Both the position numbers and the translations under genes were made by a program. From positions 36,933 through 100,932 of the forward strand of contig NZ_PISE01000010.1 of NCBI RefSeq assembly GCF_002835805.1: DNA of 64,000 nt. Direction: 5' to 3'. Source of the stretch: Niallia nealsonii. GTDB lineage: Bacteria; Bacillota; Bacilli; Bacillales; Cytobacillaceae. Shown in pieces: positions 28,426 to 37,073 of the stretch (position 1 is its first letter; every line of letters starts with the position of its first letter). The notes under the pieces are model-generated. The model worked only from the letters and a program-made list of their open reading frames with translations. It did no database searches and was not told the DNA's origin.

Positions 28426-28743
28426 ATGAATACAACCAAAGAAAGCGTAAAAGTAATGAAATTAGCCGATTTGCCACAACAAATCGGCAAAGAAGTAATA
28501 ATTAACGGGAAATCAGTTGCGCTGTTTCATTTAACGAATGGAGACGTTCGGGCAGTGCTAAATTCTTGTCCATATAAAAATGGACCATTAGCAGAAGGCA
28601 TTGTCTCAGGCGAATTTGTTTTTTGTCCCCTGTATGATTGGAAAATTTCCCTTGTGACAGGCGAAGTACAAAAACCAGATGATGGTTTTGTAGAAACATT
28701 TGAAACAGAAATAAAAGATAATTATATTTATGTGATGGTGTAA
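28426..28743 (+). CDS. nirD: Nitrite reductase small subunit NirD/NasE (Rieske-like fold, His ligands replaced)
   Basis: A 105-residue Rieske-fold protein, the usual NirD length. It partners NirB in nitrite reduction. In Rieske proteins the cluster is held by Cys-x-His and Cys-x2-His. Here the two motifs read CPY (Cys-48, Tyr-50) and CPLY (Cys-67, Tyr-70): both cysteines are kept but both histidines are tyrosine (TAT codons). A normal 2Fe-2S Rieske cluster is therefore unlikely. Some NirD proteins are known to lack the cluster, so this need not stop activity. ATG follows GGAGGGAAACTTTA. Confidence 0.92.
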   Translation: MNTTKESVKVMKLADLPQQIGKEVIINGKSVALFHLTNGDVRAVLNSCPYKNGPLAEGIVSGEFVFCPLYDWKISLVTGEVQKPDDGFVETFETEIKDNYIYVMV

Positions 28744-28747
28744 GCAG

Positions 28748-30178
28748 ATGACAACGAATAAAGGATATGTAGCATTTGTAGGAGCAGGACCGGGAGATAT
28801 TGGGCTTATTACACAAAAGGGGCTAGAATGTTTAAGCAAGGCGGACGTAGTTTTTTACGACCGTCTTGCCAATCCAAGATTATTGCGCTATACAAACAAT
28901 GACTGTGAATTTGTATATTGCGGCAAATTACCAAACAACCATACAATGAGGCAGGAAAAAATTAATGAATCTCTTATATATTATGCTTTAAAGGGGAAAT
29001 ATGTTGTACGGCTAAAAGGCGGAGATCCTTCTGTTTTCGGCCGTGTAGGAGAAGAAGCAGAGGCATTAGCGAAACAGGAGATACCTTTTGAAATGGTGCC
29101 AGGCATTACGGCAAGTATTGCAGCGAGCGCTTATGCTGGGATTCCTGTGACACATAGAGAATACAGTACAAGTTTTACTATTCGTACTGGTCATATTTGT
29201 GAAAAAAATCACAATTTAATGTATGATGGAAAAATAGATGAAATAGGAGATACAATTGCTTATTATATGGGAGTAAAAAGATTGGGTTCTATATGCAAAG
29301 CACTTATTGAAAAAGGCAAATCAAAAGAAACGAATGTTGCTGTTATTCAATGGGGAACATTGGGCAAACAGAATATTGTAGAAGGGACTTTGGCTACTAT
29401 TGTATCCCTGGTAAAAAAAGAAAATATCACCAATCCTGCTCTTACTATTGTAGGAGATGTAGTAAAATTGCGTTCCTCTATTGCTTGGTTTGAAAAGCTG
29501 CCTTTTTACCAAAAAAGAATCATTATTGCCAAATCGTCAGCCAGTGAAAGCAAATTAGAAAAATATTTTTCTCAAAATGGAGCAGAGGCATTTGCCTTTC
29601 CTGCATTAAAAAAGGTGGATAGACCGTTTGCCTTTGCAGAAATAGAAGCAATTAAGGGAAGGGAAAGATTGATTTTTTTAGCACCTGAAAGTGCGGAATT
29701 ATTCTTTGCGCAATTTTATCAGCATGGTTATGATGTACGTGATTTTCCAAAACAAATGGAATATATATCCGAGAAAACAAAAAAAGCATTGGCGGAAAAA
29801 GGGATTAGAGGTCAAAAAGCAGTTTTTAAGGCAAAAGCAGCTTGTATAATTGGGCCAGCAGGAAACAGAGATGCCAATAATTATGCACCGGAAAATATTT
29901 TTATTATCTCTCATGATTTGAAAATAGATTTTCGTTTTGATGAAATGAATCGACGTTTGTTATCAGAAGATCAATGGGAAACGGTGGTATTTCCCAATAA
30001 ATCCTCGGTTGATTATTTTCTAAAAGAATGGACTCGGCTTTCAAAAGACGATCCGGCAACGCTTATGTTTGCTTATATTGGAAAGTCTGTAAAAGAGTAT
30101 GCCATGGAAAAGGGATTTCGATTAATAGATGAACAAGTACAGCATGCATTAGAAACAAATGATTGGAAGGTTGAATAG
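28748..30178 (+). CDS. nasF: Uroporphyrinogen-III C-methyltransferase fused to HemD-like domain (NasF type)
   Basis: A 476-residue two-domain protein. Residues 1-240 are SUMT/CobA: VGAGPGDIGLITQKG, KGGDPSVFGR, VPGITASIAASAYAGIPVTHRE. Residues about 250-470 resemble uroporphyrinogen-III synthase (HemD) fold. SUMT methylates uroporphyrinogen III twice to give precorrin-2, the precursor of the siroheme used by NirB. It starts 4 bp after nirD. Domain layout and length match NasF of Bacillus. Whether the HemD part is active cannot be judged here. Confidence 0.92.
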   Translation: MTTNKGYVAFVGAGPGDIGLITQKGLECLSKADVVFYDRLANPRLLRYTNNDCEFVYCGKLPNNHTMRQEKINESLIYYALKGKYVVRLKGGDPSVFGRVGEEAEALAKQEIPFEMVPGITASIAASAYAGIPVTHREYSTSFTIRTGHICEKNHNLMYDGKIDEIGDTIAYYMGVKRLGSICKALIEKGKSKETNVAVIQWGTLGKQNIVEGTLATIVSLVKKENITNPALTIVGDVVKLRSSIAWFEKLPFYQKRIIIAKSSASESKLEKYFSQNGAEAFAFPALKKVDRPFAFAEIEAIKGRERLIFLAPESAELFFAQFYQHGYDVRDFPKQMEYISEKTKKALAEKGIRGQKAVFKAKAACIIGPAGNRDANNYAPENIFIISHDLKIDFRFDEMNRRLLSEDQWETVVFPNKSSVDYFLKEWTRLSKDDPATLMFAYIGKSVKEYAMEKGFRLIDEQVQHALETNDWKVE

Positions 30179-30181
30179 CTG

Positions 30182-30904
30182 ATGGACGCGGTTGTATATA
30201 TCGGCCATGGCAGCCGGTTGGAAGAAGGAATACAGCATTTTTGTAATTTTATTAGGAGCGTAAAAAAAGAGATAGATATTCCTATGCAAGAGATTGCTTA
30301 TTTAGAAATAAATGCCCCGTCTATAGGTGAAACAATGGAGAAAGTCATTCAAAATGGGGCAACCAATATTTTAGTTGTACCAGTCCTTTTATTTGCAGCT
30401 GCCCATTATAAAAGAGATATACCAGAAGAATTGCAAAAAGTACAAAATAAGTATCCATTCGTTCACTTTACTATGACAGCCCCATTTGATGTGCATGAGA
30501 AAATGATTGATTTAGTAGTGAAGAGAATTCAAGCGGAAGCTAAACAGGAAAAAGATGGTGTGGTGTTGCTTGTTGGCAGAGGAAGCAGCGATCCAGAGCC
30601 GATTTTTAAACTATTAGAAATTAGTAGAGCAGTAGAGCAAAAAATAAAACTGCCTGTAGATACCGCTTTTTTAACAGCAGGCACACCAAGTTTTGCAACA
30701 GAGCTTGCTAACTTAGAGGAAGAGTATGATCGCATTTATGTTATGCCCTATTTATTGTTTACAGGTGTGCTGTTAAAAAGAATGGAAAGACGGATTGCTG
30801 CGTGTACCAAATCTGTTATTTTATGCGGTCATTTGCAATATGACGAACGAATGAAGGAAGTGCTGATAGAGAGAATGCAAGAGCAATTCTTATTACAAGA
30901 ATAG
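30182..30904 (+). CDS. sirB: Sirohydrochlorin chelatase (SirB/CbiX-like)
   Basis: A 240-residue CbiX/SirB-type protein with two related halves. The metal-binding His of VYIGHGSRLEEG (residue 8) and PVLLFAAAHYKRDIP with its second His are visible; the second half starts VVLLVGRGSSDPE. It inserts iron into sirohydrochlorin to make siroheme for NirB. It begins 3 bp after the SUMT-HemD gene. The oxidation of precorrin-2 to sirohydrochlorin (SirC) has no gene in this cluster. Confidence 0.9.
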   Translation: MDAVVYIGHGSRLEEGIQHFCNFIRSVKKEIDIPMQEIAYLEINAPSIGETMEKVIQNGATNILVVPVLLFAAAHYKRDIPEELQKVQNKYPFVHFTMTAPFDVHEKMIDLVVKRIQAEAKQEKDGVVLLVGRGSSDPEPIFKLLEISRAVEQKIKLPVDTAFLTAGTPSFATELANLEEEYDRIYVMPYLLFTGVLLKRMERRIAACTKSVILCGHLQYDERMKEVLIERMQEQFLLQE

Positions 30905-30919
30905 TAGGAGGAAAAGAAT

Positions 30920-31720
30920 ATGAAAGAAGTAATAATGGCTTTTAGCAATACGGCGGTTGCCAGGATTACTGGCCTTCAGAAAAGCAAACCGAAGTATTTA
31001 GTCGGTGCGATGCTGGCGGGATTTTTTGTTGGACTGGGCATTATTCTAATTTTTACTATTGGCGGTCTGCTTGCTCCAAGCGGATTTGCCGGAACAAAGA
31101 TTATTATGGGAGTATCTTTTGGAATCGCATTAAGTTTGGTTATTATGGCTGGGGCTGATTTATTTACTGGCAATAATATGATTATGACTATCGGTGTGCT
31201 AGAAAAGAAAGTAACATGGACAGCAACAGGGCAAGTTTGGCTATACAGCTATATCGGCAATTTTATCGGCTCTATCCTTGTTGCTGTAATGTTCAGCTAT
31301 TCAGGTCTTGCAGTCGATGGAGTGGCAGGATTTATTACAAATGCAGCAGCGGCAAAAATGAATGCTCCATTTATGGAATTATTAATCCGCGGAATTTTAT
31401 GTAATATTCTTGTATGTCTAGCAGTCTGGTGTTCTGTTAAATTAAAGGATGAAACAGCAAAATTAATTATGATTTTCTGGTGTTTATTTGCCTTTATTAC
31501 TTCAGGATTTGAACATAGTGTAGCAAATATGACGCTTCTATCTATTTCTTTAATTATTCCACATCCTGATACAGTTTCATTTGGAGGTATGTTTGCTAAC
31601 CTACTGCCTGTAACGATCGGCAATATAATCGGTGGAGCAGTGTTCGTTGGAGCAGCTTATTGGTATAATATTTCCGAAAAAACAAAAGAAACAGTCGCTA
31701 AACTAAAAAAAAATGCTTGA
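30920..31720 (+). CDS. nirC: Formate/nitrite transporter family channel (NirC-like)
   Basis: A 266-residue FNT-family membrane protein with six helices. The family features GLGIILIFTIGGLL, GADLFTGNNMIM and SGFEHSVANM (with the central His) are visible. As the last gene of a nitrite reductase cluster it most likely imports nitrite (and may export it to prevent toxicity). ATG follows AGGAGGAAAAGAAT. A terminator follows. Confidence 0.93.
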   Translation: MKEVIMAFSNTAVARITGLQKSKPKYLVGAMLAGFFVGLGIILIFTIGGLLAPSGFAGTKIIMGVSFGIALSLVIMAGADLFTGNNMIMTIGVLEKKVTWTATGQVWLYSYIGNFIGSILVAVMFSYSGLAVDGVAGFITNAAAAKMNAPFMELLIRGILCNILVCLAVWCSVKLKDETAKLIMIFWCLFAFITSGFEHSVANMTLLSISLIIPHPDTVSFGGMFANLLPVTIGNIIGGAVFVGAAYWYNISEKTKETVAKLKKNA

Positions 31721-31732
31721 TAATGTAAGAAG

Positions 31733-31765
31733 AGCCGTCACCGGTATTTTTGGTGGTGGCTTTTT
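31733..31765 (+). terminator. Terminator of the nir operon
   Basis: AGCCGTCACC (31733-31742) pairs with GGTGGTGGCT (31752-31761) and runs into TTTTT. Confidence 0.85.
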
Positions 31766-31807
31766 GTTGTGGCGAGAAATTAACCGGAAGTGCATGATGT
31801 TAGGGAC

Positions 31808-32268
31808 AGCGAATAGATCAAGGAGGGATGGCGAATAAATGAAGGAGGACGGCGAATAAATCAGGAAGGACGGCGAATAAATGAAGGAGGGTGGCGAATA
31901 AATGAAGGAGGGTGGCGAATAAATGAAGGAGGGTGGCGAATAAATCGGGAAGGATGGCGAATAAATGAAGAAGGACGGCGAATAAATGAAGAGGACGGCG
32001 AATAAATGAAGGAGGACGGTGAATAAATGAAGGAGGATGGCGAATAAATGAAGAAGGACGGCGAATAAATGAAGAGGACGGCGAATAAATGAAGAGGACG
32101 GCGAATAAATGAAGGAGGATGGCGAATAAATGAAGAAGGACGGCGAATAAATGAAGAAGGACGGCGAATAAATGAAGAGGACGGCGAATAAATGAGGAAG
32201 GACGGTGAATAAATGAAGGAGGATGGCGAATAAATCAGGAAGGACGGCGAATAAATCCACAAGGGCAG
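31808..32268. repeat. Tandem array of about 22 imperfect 21-bp units (minisatellite)
   Basis: Units are built on the 18-base core GGCGAATAAATGAAGGAG plus a variable trinucleotide (GAC, GAT or GGT). Most are 21 bp; four lack one base (20 bp) and the first has an extra base. A full-length unit spells, in frame, a Shine-Dalgarno-like GGAGG, then ATG and the codons for Met-Lys-Glu-Asp-Gly-Glu and a TAA stop that runs straight into the next ATG. Four units have ATC in place of ATG. There are no spacers. It lies between the nir terminator and the 3' end of the NERD gene. Confidence 0.95.
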
Positions 32269-32297
32269 CTAATTGAACTGTATAGACTGCGGGAGAA

Positions 32298-33266
32298 TTA
32301 CTTGAGTTTTCCTTTATATTCGGGATTATAATATACTCTCCCTTTATTTATACCGGAAAAGGGTAAATTTAACCGTATCAGCATTTTAGAAGCAGCATCT
32401 ATGGAAGAAACATGCATAAATTCCCGAAATTCTTTATTTTTAATAGTAGGTTTTATAAGTAAAAAGTAATCATTTAATGCTTGTACATGTGAGATTTGAT
32501 CAGACGCTCCACAATGTGGACAAATCCATCTTCTCTGTTTGCGGAACATCGCAAAACAGAGACAGCTTGGACATTGTACCCCTGAAATAATATCGGATAA
32601 TTCAAGACTATATTTGCTTAGAATATCAATATCGTCAATACAATGATTTTTGAAAAGAATTTTTCCTGTTTTTTGAAGCATCTTTTTGTCAATTGCTGGC
32701 TTCTTATAATAGGACACTAGACTTTTCCAGCGTTCTAACAAATGATGACTATGAATAACAGAATTTTTAATAGAGGGATCTCCTTTAATAATAGTGGAAG
32801 AATTGCTGATAACAACGAGAGATTCGATTGGAAGAAGGGGAAGATTATGTTTTTTAAAAAAGTGGAAAAGCTGATGCCGCTGTCTTTTTACTTGGGAGAT
32901 TGGATCTACAAAGGCTTCTGATTGATCATTAACGGTGCGGATCATTTGATTAAAACTTGTATCAAAATGCAATTCACCGTAAAAATTTTTGCATTCAATA
33001 ATTAAGGCAAAACTGCTAGTTAAAACGAGGTAGTCCATTTGGAAATAAGTATGGCCATTCTGCAATCGGAGATCATGAAAAATAAAACAATCATCAGGAA
33101 TGAAATTAAGATAATATGTTAGAGATTTTTCTCCTTTAAAGCCTGCAAGCATCTTTTTTCCATCTTCTGCAACTTTTGGTTTTATTCGATGCTGATCAGA
33201 TAATCTATTCAATAAAGATTCTGTTTTACATAACTTGATATTTTTTAAAGGTTCTTTATAAAACAT
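32298..33266 (-). CDS. NERD domain-containing protein with C-terminal zinc ribbon
   Basis: A 322-residue protein. Residues about 40-160 form a NERD (nuclease-related) domain with GEKSLTYYL, QMDYLVLTSSFALIIECKN, where the Asp and the Glu-x-Lys are the predicted nuclease-type residues. The C-terminal part has CPSC and CPHC pairs that form a zinc ribbon. NERD proteins are widespread in Bacillaceae without a settled function; DNA processing is an inference. It is monocistronic on the minus strand, with its 3' end 30 bp from the tandem repeat array. The start at 33266 follows AGGAATTATAAATA. Confidence 0.87.
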   Translation of the reverse strand: MFYKEPLKNIKLCKTESLLNRLSDQHRIKPKVAEDGKKMLAGFKGEKSLTYYLNFIPDDCFIFHDLRLQNGHTYFQMDYLVLTSSFALIIECKNFYGELHFDTSFNQMIRTVNDQSEAFVDPISQVKRQRHQLFHFFKKHNLPLLPIESLVVISNSSTIIKGDPSIKNSVIHSHHLLERWKSLVSYYKKPAIDKKMLQKTGKILFKNHCIDDIDILSKYSLELSDIISGVQCPSCLCFAMFRKQRRWICPHCGASDQISHVQALNDYFLLIKPTIKNKEFREFMHVSSIDAASKMLIRLNLPFSGINKGRVYYNPEYKGKLK

Positions 33267-33342
33267 TATTTATAATTCCTTTCTATTTAAAATAAATTCT
33301 ATTTAAATATTATCATAAAGTTCTTTATCAAAGTGGAAAAGA

Positions 33343-33371
33343 TTGACGAATAAGAAATGGAGAGATATTCT
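33343..33371 (+). promoter_or_regulatory. Candidate promoter upstream of the GntR gene
   Basis: TTGACG (33343-33348), 17-bp spacer, TATTCT (33366-33371), 240 bp before the GntR start. The rest of this 344-bp gap holds no gene; a single copy related to the 21-bp array unit lies at 33438-33456. Confidence 0.35.
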
Positions 33372-33610
33372 ACATGTATTGGAAAATTCGTTTCAATACG
33401 TATTTTTAAAATGTATTATTCTTTGAAGGGAAAGATAGACGGCTAATAAAAGAAAGTTTTAATGAGAGCTGCTGAATTTACGGGAAACACTTGTCTATTT
33501 GAAAGAACATTGGCTTTGGGAAAAGGTACTGACATACTTTTGTGTTATAGTGCAATATCCGATGGTATTTGTTATTCTTTAAATAGATGAATAGCATAGA
33601 AGGTGAAAGA

Positions 33611-34321
33611 ATGTTTAAACAAGAAAACCGTATACCCTTATACTTACAATTAAAAGAGTCTTTGCGCAGTTCTATTATTGCACGCAAATTGAAAGCAGGA
33701 GATAAAATACCAACAGAAGTAGAGCTGAGCGACAAATATAATATAAGTAGGGTTACTGTGAGAAAAGCGGTAACAGAACTTGTAGAAGAAGGATATCTAG
33801 TTCGGAAACAAGGGAAAGGCACATTTGTGCAATCACAAAAAATTGAAAGAAAAGTAGTTCATTTAACCAGCTTTACTGCTGCGTGTGAGGCATATGGCTT
33901 AACGGCAAGCAGCAAAACGATCAAACGAGAAATTATTATTCCAACTTCCATAGACAAAGAATTGCTTCAATTAGAAGAAGATGATCAACTTCTTTTTATC
34001 CAAAGAATTAGATATGCAAATGAGCAGCCATTAATGCTGGAGAATAACTATTTTTCTTTTAACAGATATAAGTTTTTATTAGAAGAAAATTTAGAAGGAT
34101 CTATTTATCAATTGCTGCAAGATAAATATCAAATTATTTTAAATAATCCAGGTGAGACATCATTGGAATTGGTAAGAGCGTTGGAGGAAGAAGCAATATT
34201 ATTAGATATACCTGTTGGAGAGCCGTTATTTTATATGGAGACAGTTGTTTCCTTTAATGATTCTCCAGTCTATTTAGGTAAACAGTATATGATAGGAGAA
34301 AGGTATAAATTCTCCTTTTAG
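33611..34321 (+). CDS. GntR family regulator, HutC/UTRA type
   Basis: A 236-residue regulator. The winged helix (residues 1-70) contains LRSSIIARKLKAGDKIPTEVELSDKYNISRVTVRKAVTEL; the C-terminal UTRA ligand-binding domain spans about 85-230. UTRA regulators usually sense sugar phosphates, amino acids or nucleoside-like effectors. I start it at 33611, where AGAAGGTGAAAGA precedes ATG; the ATG at 33587 has no ribosome site. It may control the downstream binding protein or the BMP-type ABC operon, but a terminator follows it, so this is only an inference from position. Confidence 0.9.
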   Translation: MFKQENRIPLYLQLKESLRSSIIARKLKAGDKIPTEVELSDKYNISRVTVRKAVTELVEEGYLVRKQGKGTFVQSQKIERKVVHLTSFTAACEAYGLTASSKTIKREIIIPTSIDKELLQLEEDDQLLFIQRIRYANEQPLMLENNYFSFNRYKFLLEENLEGSIYQLLQDKYQIILNNPGETSLELVRALEEEAILLDIPVGEPLFYMETVVSFNDSPVYLGKQYMIGERYKFSF

Positions 34322-34327
34322 CACTAG

Positions 34328-34368
34328 AAGACAATCATTCGTAATAGAGTGATGTGTCTTTTTTTTAT
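34328..34368 (+). terminator. Terminator after the GntR gene
   Basis: AGACAATCATT pairs with AGTGATGTGTCT with a bulge, followed by a run of T8. Confidence 0.65.
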
Positions 34369-34393
34369 AAAAAGTCAGAAGATTAATAATGTA

Positions 34394-34422
34394 TTGACGA
34401 TATAATTAAACTATAGTATAAA
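34394..34422 (+). promoter_or_regulatory. Sigma-A promoter of the amino-acid binding lipoprotein gene
   Basis: TTGACG (34394-34399), 17-bp spacer, TATAAA (34417-34422). The perfect palindrome TAATACGTATTA (34428-34439) lies at the expected start point and may be an operator. Confidence 0.6.
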
Positions 34423-34515
34423 TAACGTAATACGTATTAATACATATTACATAATATATATTTAAAAAATACTAGTTGCAATTATTGCTGTATTGAGGAA
34501 TTGGGGGAGATTGAG

Positions 34516-35307
34516 ATGAAAAAAAGAGTAGCAGGGCTTTTTATTAGTTTAATTTGTCTTTTTGCATTATCCGCTTGTAGTTCGTCTAGCAATTCATCTG
34601 AAAATAAGGATAAACAATTAGTGATGGGTACATCAGGAGATTATCCGCCTTTTGAATATGTGGATACTGCAAATGGTGAAGAGATTATCGGATTTGATGC
34701 CGATCTTGCCAAAGCTTTAGGGGGAAAAACAGGGTATGAGATTACAGTGAAAGATATGGATTTTAATGGTCTTATTACTTCCTTGCAGTCAGGTAAAGTA
34801 GACTTTGTAATGGCAGGTATGGAGGCAACTCCAGAGAGAAAAAAGAATGCTGATTTTACAGAACCTTATTTTAGAAGCGATATATCTATGGTAGTTGATA
34901 AAAAAAGTGGCATAAAAACAGTTGAGGATATAAAAGGTAAAGTAGTTGGTGTGCAAGTTGGCTCCATTCAAGCAGAAAAAGCCAAGGAACTACAAAAAAT
35001 AGTTGATTTTCAATTAGAAACTAGAGATCGTGTTCCAGATTTAGTACAGGAAATTAATAGTGGGCGTTTTGATGGTGTATTAATGGAGGACGTTGTTTCA
35101 AAAGGCTATCTAGAAAAAAATGATAATTTAACGACCATTTCTGTGCCGAGCAATGAAACAGGCGGGGCTGCCATTGCTTTTCAAAAAGATAGTGAACTGA
35201 CAAGTAAGTTTAATGACGCCTTAAAAGAAATGAAAGAAAATGGAGAAATGGACAAGTTAGTTGCCAAATGGTTTAATGGCGAAAAATCGCTGAAAATAGC
35301 TGAATAA
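34516..35307 (+). CDS. Amino-acid ABC transporter substrate-binding lipoprotein (orphan)
   Basis: A 263-residue family-3 solute-binding protein. The lipobox LSAC places the lipid-bearing Cys at residue 21. Family features include GTSGDYPPFEY, IIGFDADLAKALGGK, FNGLITSLQSGKVDFVMAGMEATPERKKNADFTEPYF. It should bind a polar amino acid such as arginine or glutamine outside the membrane. No permease or ATPase gene of the amino-acid class lies nearby, so it is an orphan unit. I start it at 34516, with GGGGGAGATTGAG before ATG; the TTG at 34501 lies within that ribosome site. Confidence 0.9.
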   Translation: MKKRVAGLFISLICLFALSACSSSSNSSENKDKQLVMGTSGDYPPFEYVDTANGEEIIGFDADLAKALGGKTGYEITVKDMDFNGLITSLQSGKVDFVMAGMEATPERKKNADFTEPYFRSDISMVVDKKSGIKTVEDIKGKVVGVQVGSIQAEKAKELQKIVDFQLETRDRVPDLVQEINSGRFDGVLMEDVVSKGYLEKNDNLTTISVPSNETGGAAIAFQKDSELTSKFNDALKEMKENGEMDKLVAKWFNGEKSLKIAE

Positions 35308-35318
35308 AGATAATACGA

Positions 35319-35361
35319 TAAAAAGGGACATTCATAGTTAAATGGATGTTCCTTTTTTATT
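35319..35361 (+). terminator. Terminator after the amino-acid binding lipoprotein gene
   Basis: AAAGGGACATTCAT pairs with ATGGATGTTCCTTT (G-U pairs allowed), followed by T6. Confidence 0.75.
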
Positions 35362-35534
35362 TCTCGTTAAAAGTTCGATCTATTCATGATAGTTATTCAC
35401 ATGGATATAGGAAAAAATAGTTGTTTGTTACATTTTCTTACAATATCGTAGACTTCCTACCCGTCCTAGTACATAATTTAGAATATTCATAAAAATAAAT
35501 ATTCTATTTTTGCTACGTAGAAAGAGGGGGAAAT

Positions 35535-37073
35535 ATGCCACGAGAGCAATACGCAATTGAAATGAAAGGGATTGTCAAAAAATTTGGTGCTGTTATAGCA
35601 AGTGACCATGTTAATTTTTCTGTGCATAAGGGAGAAATTCATGCATTGTTAGGTGAAAATGGTGCTGGAAAAAGCACCATTATGAGCATGCTTGCTGGTA
35701 TTTATAAAGCTGATAGCGGAACCATTGCTATTGACGGAAATTTTTGTCGTATTCGTTCTCCGAAAGAGTCACTAGAACTAGGAATTGGAATGGTTCACCA
35801 AAACTTTCGTCTTGTAGACACATTAACGGCTATTGAAAATATTATTCTAGGAGAAAAAAGCAATATTTGGAGAGGTTCCTCTTGGCTGAAAAAAAAGAAA
35901 AAAGAAATTGAAGACATTTCGGAAAAGTATGGATTGAGCTTCCCAACAAATATTCCAATCTGGCAACTCTCTGTTGGAGAGCAGCAGCGAGTGGAAATTA
36001 TAAAGACCCTTTATCAAGGTGCTGACATTATCATTTTTGATGAGCCTACCTCTGTTTTAACCCCCGATGAAGCTGATCAACTGTTTCAAACAATGAAGGA
36101 ATTAAAAAATAATGGGAAAACAATGATTATTACCACACATAAATTAAAAGAAGTGATGGCAATTTCGGATCGCATTTCTGTGATGAGAAAAGGCAAAATG
36201 ATTGCCCAAATGAATAGTAATGAGACAACGATGGAAGAATTGGCCCAATTAATGGTGGGGAGAGAAATGACAGAAGGGATATCTATTTCCAAATACTCAG
36301 CAGGTAAACCGATTTTAGCAGTAGAAAACTTGCTGGTTTATCGTGAACAAGGCATAAAAGGGATAAAGGATATGACGTTTTCCGTACATGAACATGAAAT
36401 TGTTGGCGTTGCAGGTGTTGCAGGAAACGGGCAAAAAGAACTTGCGGAAGCGCTAACAGGACTTATTCCTTGGGCTGGCGGCAAAGTTATATTTAAGGGA
36501 GAAGTGCTAAAAAAACCATCTGTGCAAACAATGATTGATAAAGGGGTTGCCCATATTCCAGAAAATCGTATGAAAAGTGGGCTTGCCGGCAGTTTAGGGA
36601 TCATTGATAATTTGCTTTTCAAAACCTATCGAACGAATAAACGCACAAAATTAGGTTTGCTTAAAGAGAAAAAAAATGAAGAATGGGCAACAAAGCTCAT
36701 AAAAAAATTTGATGTGCGCACATCTGATTTATATAGTCCAGTCCGACAGCTTTCAGGGGGAAACCAACAAAAATTATTATTTGCTAGGGAAATAGATCAA
36801 AATCCCAAGTTAATGATTGCCGTTCATCCGACACAAGGGTTAGATGTGGGAGCAACAGAAGCGGTTCATCATATGCTTGTTGATTTGCGGGAAAAAGGCA
36901 GCGGCATTCTCCTTATATCAGAAGATTTAGAAGAAGTAATGCAATTATCGGATAAAATTCTAGTGCTATTTAACGGAGAAGTTTGCGGAGTTCTTTCTCG
37001 GGGACAGGCAGACAAGGAAACAATAGGCCGATTAATGGCAGGTCTTAACGAAAAGGAAGGAGCCACCGTATGA
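35535..37073 (+). CDS. BMP-type (nucleoside-like) ABC transporter ATP-binding protein
   Basis: A 512-residue protein with two ABC domains, as in NupO/YufO. The first has Walker A GENGAGKST (near residue 40), LSVGEQQRVEI and IIFDEPTSVLTP; the second has a degenerate Walker A (GVAGNGQKEL), LSGGNQQKLLFAREI and an AVHPTQGLD in place of the usual Walker B. This layout is typical of the family, where only one site is fully active. It powers import through the two permeases that follow. The next gene overlaps its stop by 4 bp. Confidence 0.92.
   Translation: MPREQYAIEMKGIVKKFGAVIASDHVNFSVHKGEIHALLGENGAGKSTIMSMLAGIYKADSGTIAIDGNFCRIRSPKESLELGIGMVHQNFRLVDTLTAIENIILGEKSNIWRGSSWLKKKKKEIEDISEKYGLSFPTNIPIWQLSVGEQQRVEIIKTLYQGADIIIFDEPTSVLTPDEADQLFQTMKELKNNGKTMIITTHKLKEVMAISDRISVMRKGKMIAQMNSNETTMEELAQLMVGREMTEGISISKYSAGKPILAVENLLVYREQGIKGIKDMTFSVHEHEIVGVAGVAGNGQKELAEALTGLIPWAGGKVIFKGEVLKKPSVQTMIDKGVAHIPENRMKSGLAGSLGIIDNLLFKTYRTNKRTKLGLLKEKKNEEWATKLIKKFDVRTSDLYSPVRQLSGGNQQKLLFAREIDQNPKLMIAVHPTQGLDVGATEAVHHMLVDLREKGSGILLISEDLEEVMQLSDKILVLFNGEVCGVLSRGQADKETIGRLMAGLNEKEGATV

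Noticed and set aside
31703..32262. Two long minus-strand frames (185 and 133 codons) with FIYSPS-type repeats
   Set aside because: They are open only because the 21-bp DNA repeat lacks stops in those phases; the 20-bp units shift the frame, there is no ribosome site, and the first frame overlaps the nir terminator.
31808..32268. CRISPR array
   Set aside because: Units abut without spacers and there are no cas genes; this is a simple tandem repeat.
35361..35534. Purine riboswitch before the BMP-type ABC operon
   Set aside because: The conserved purine-riboswitch core and its paired loops are not present in this gap.
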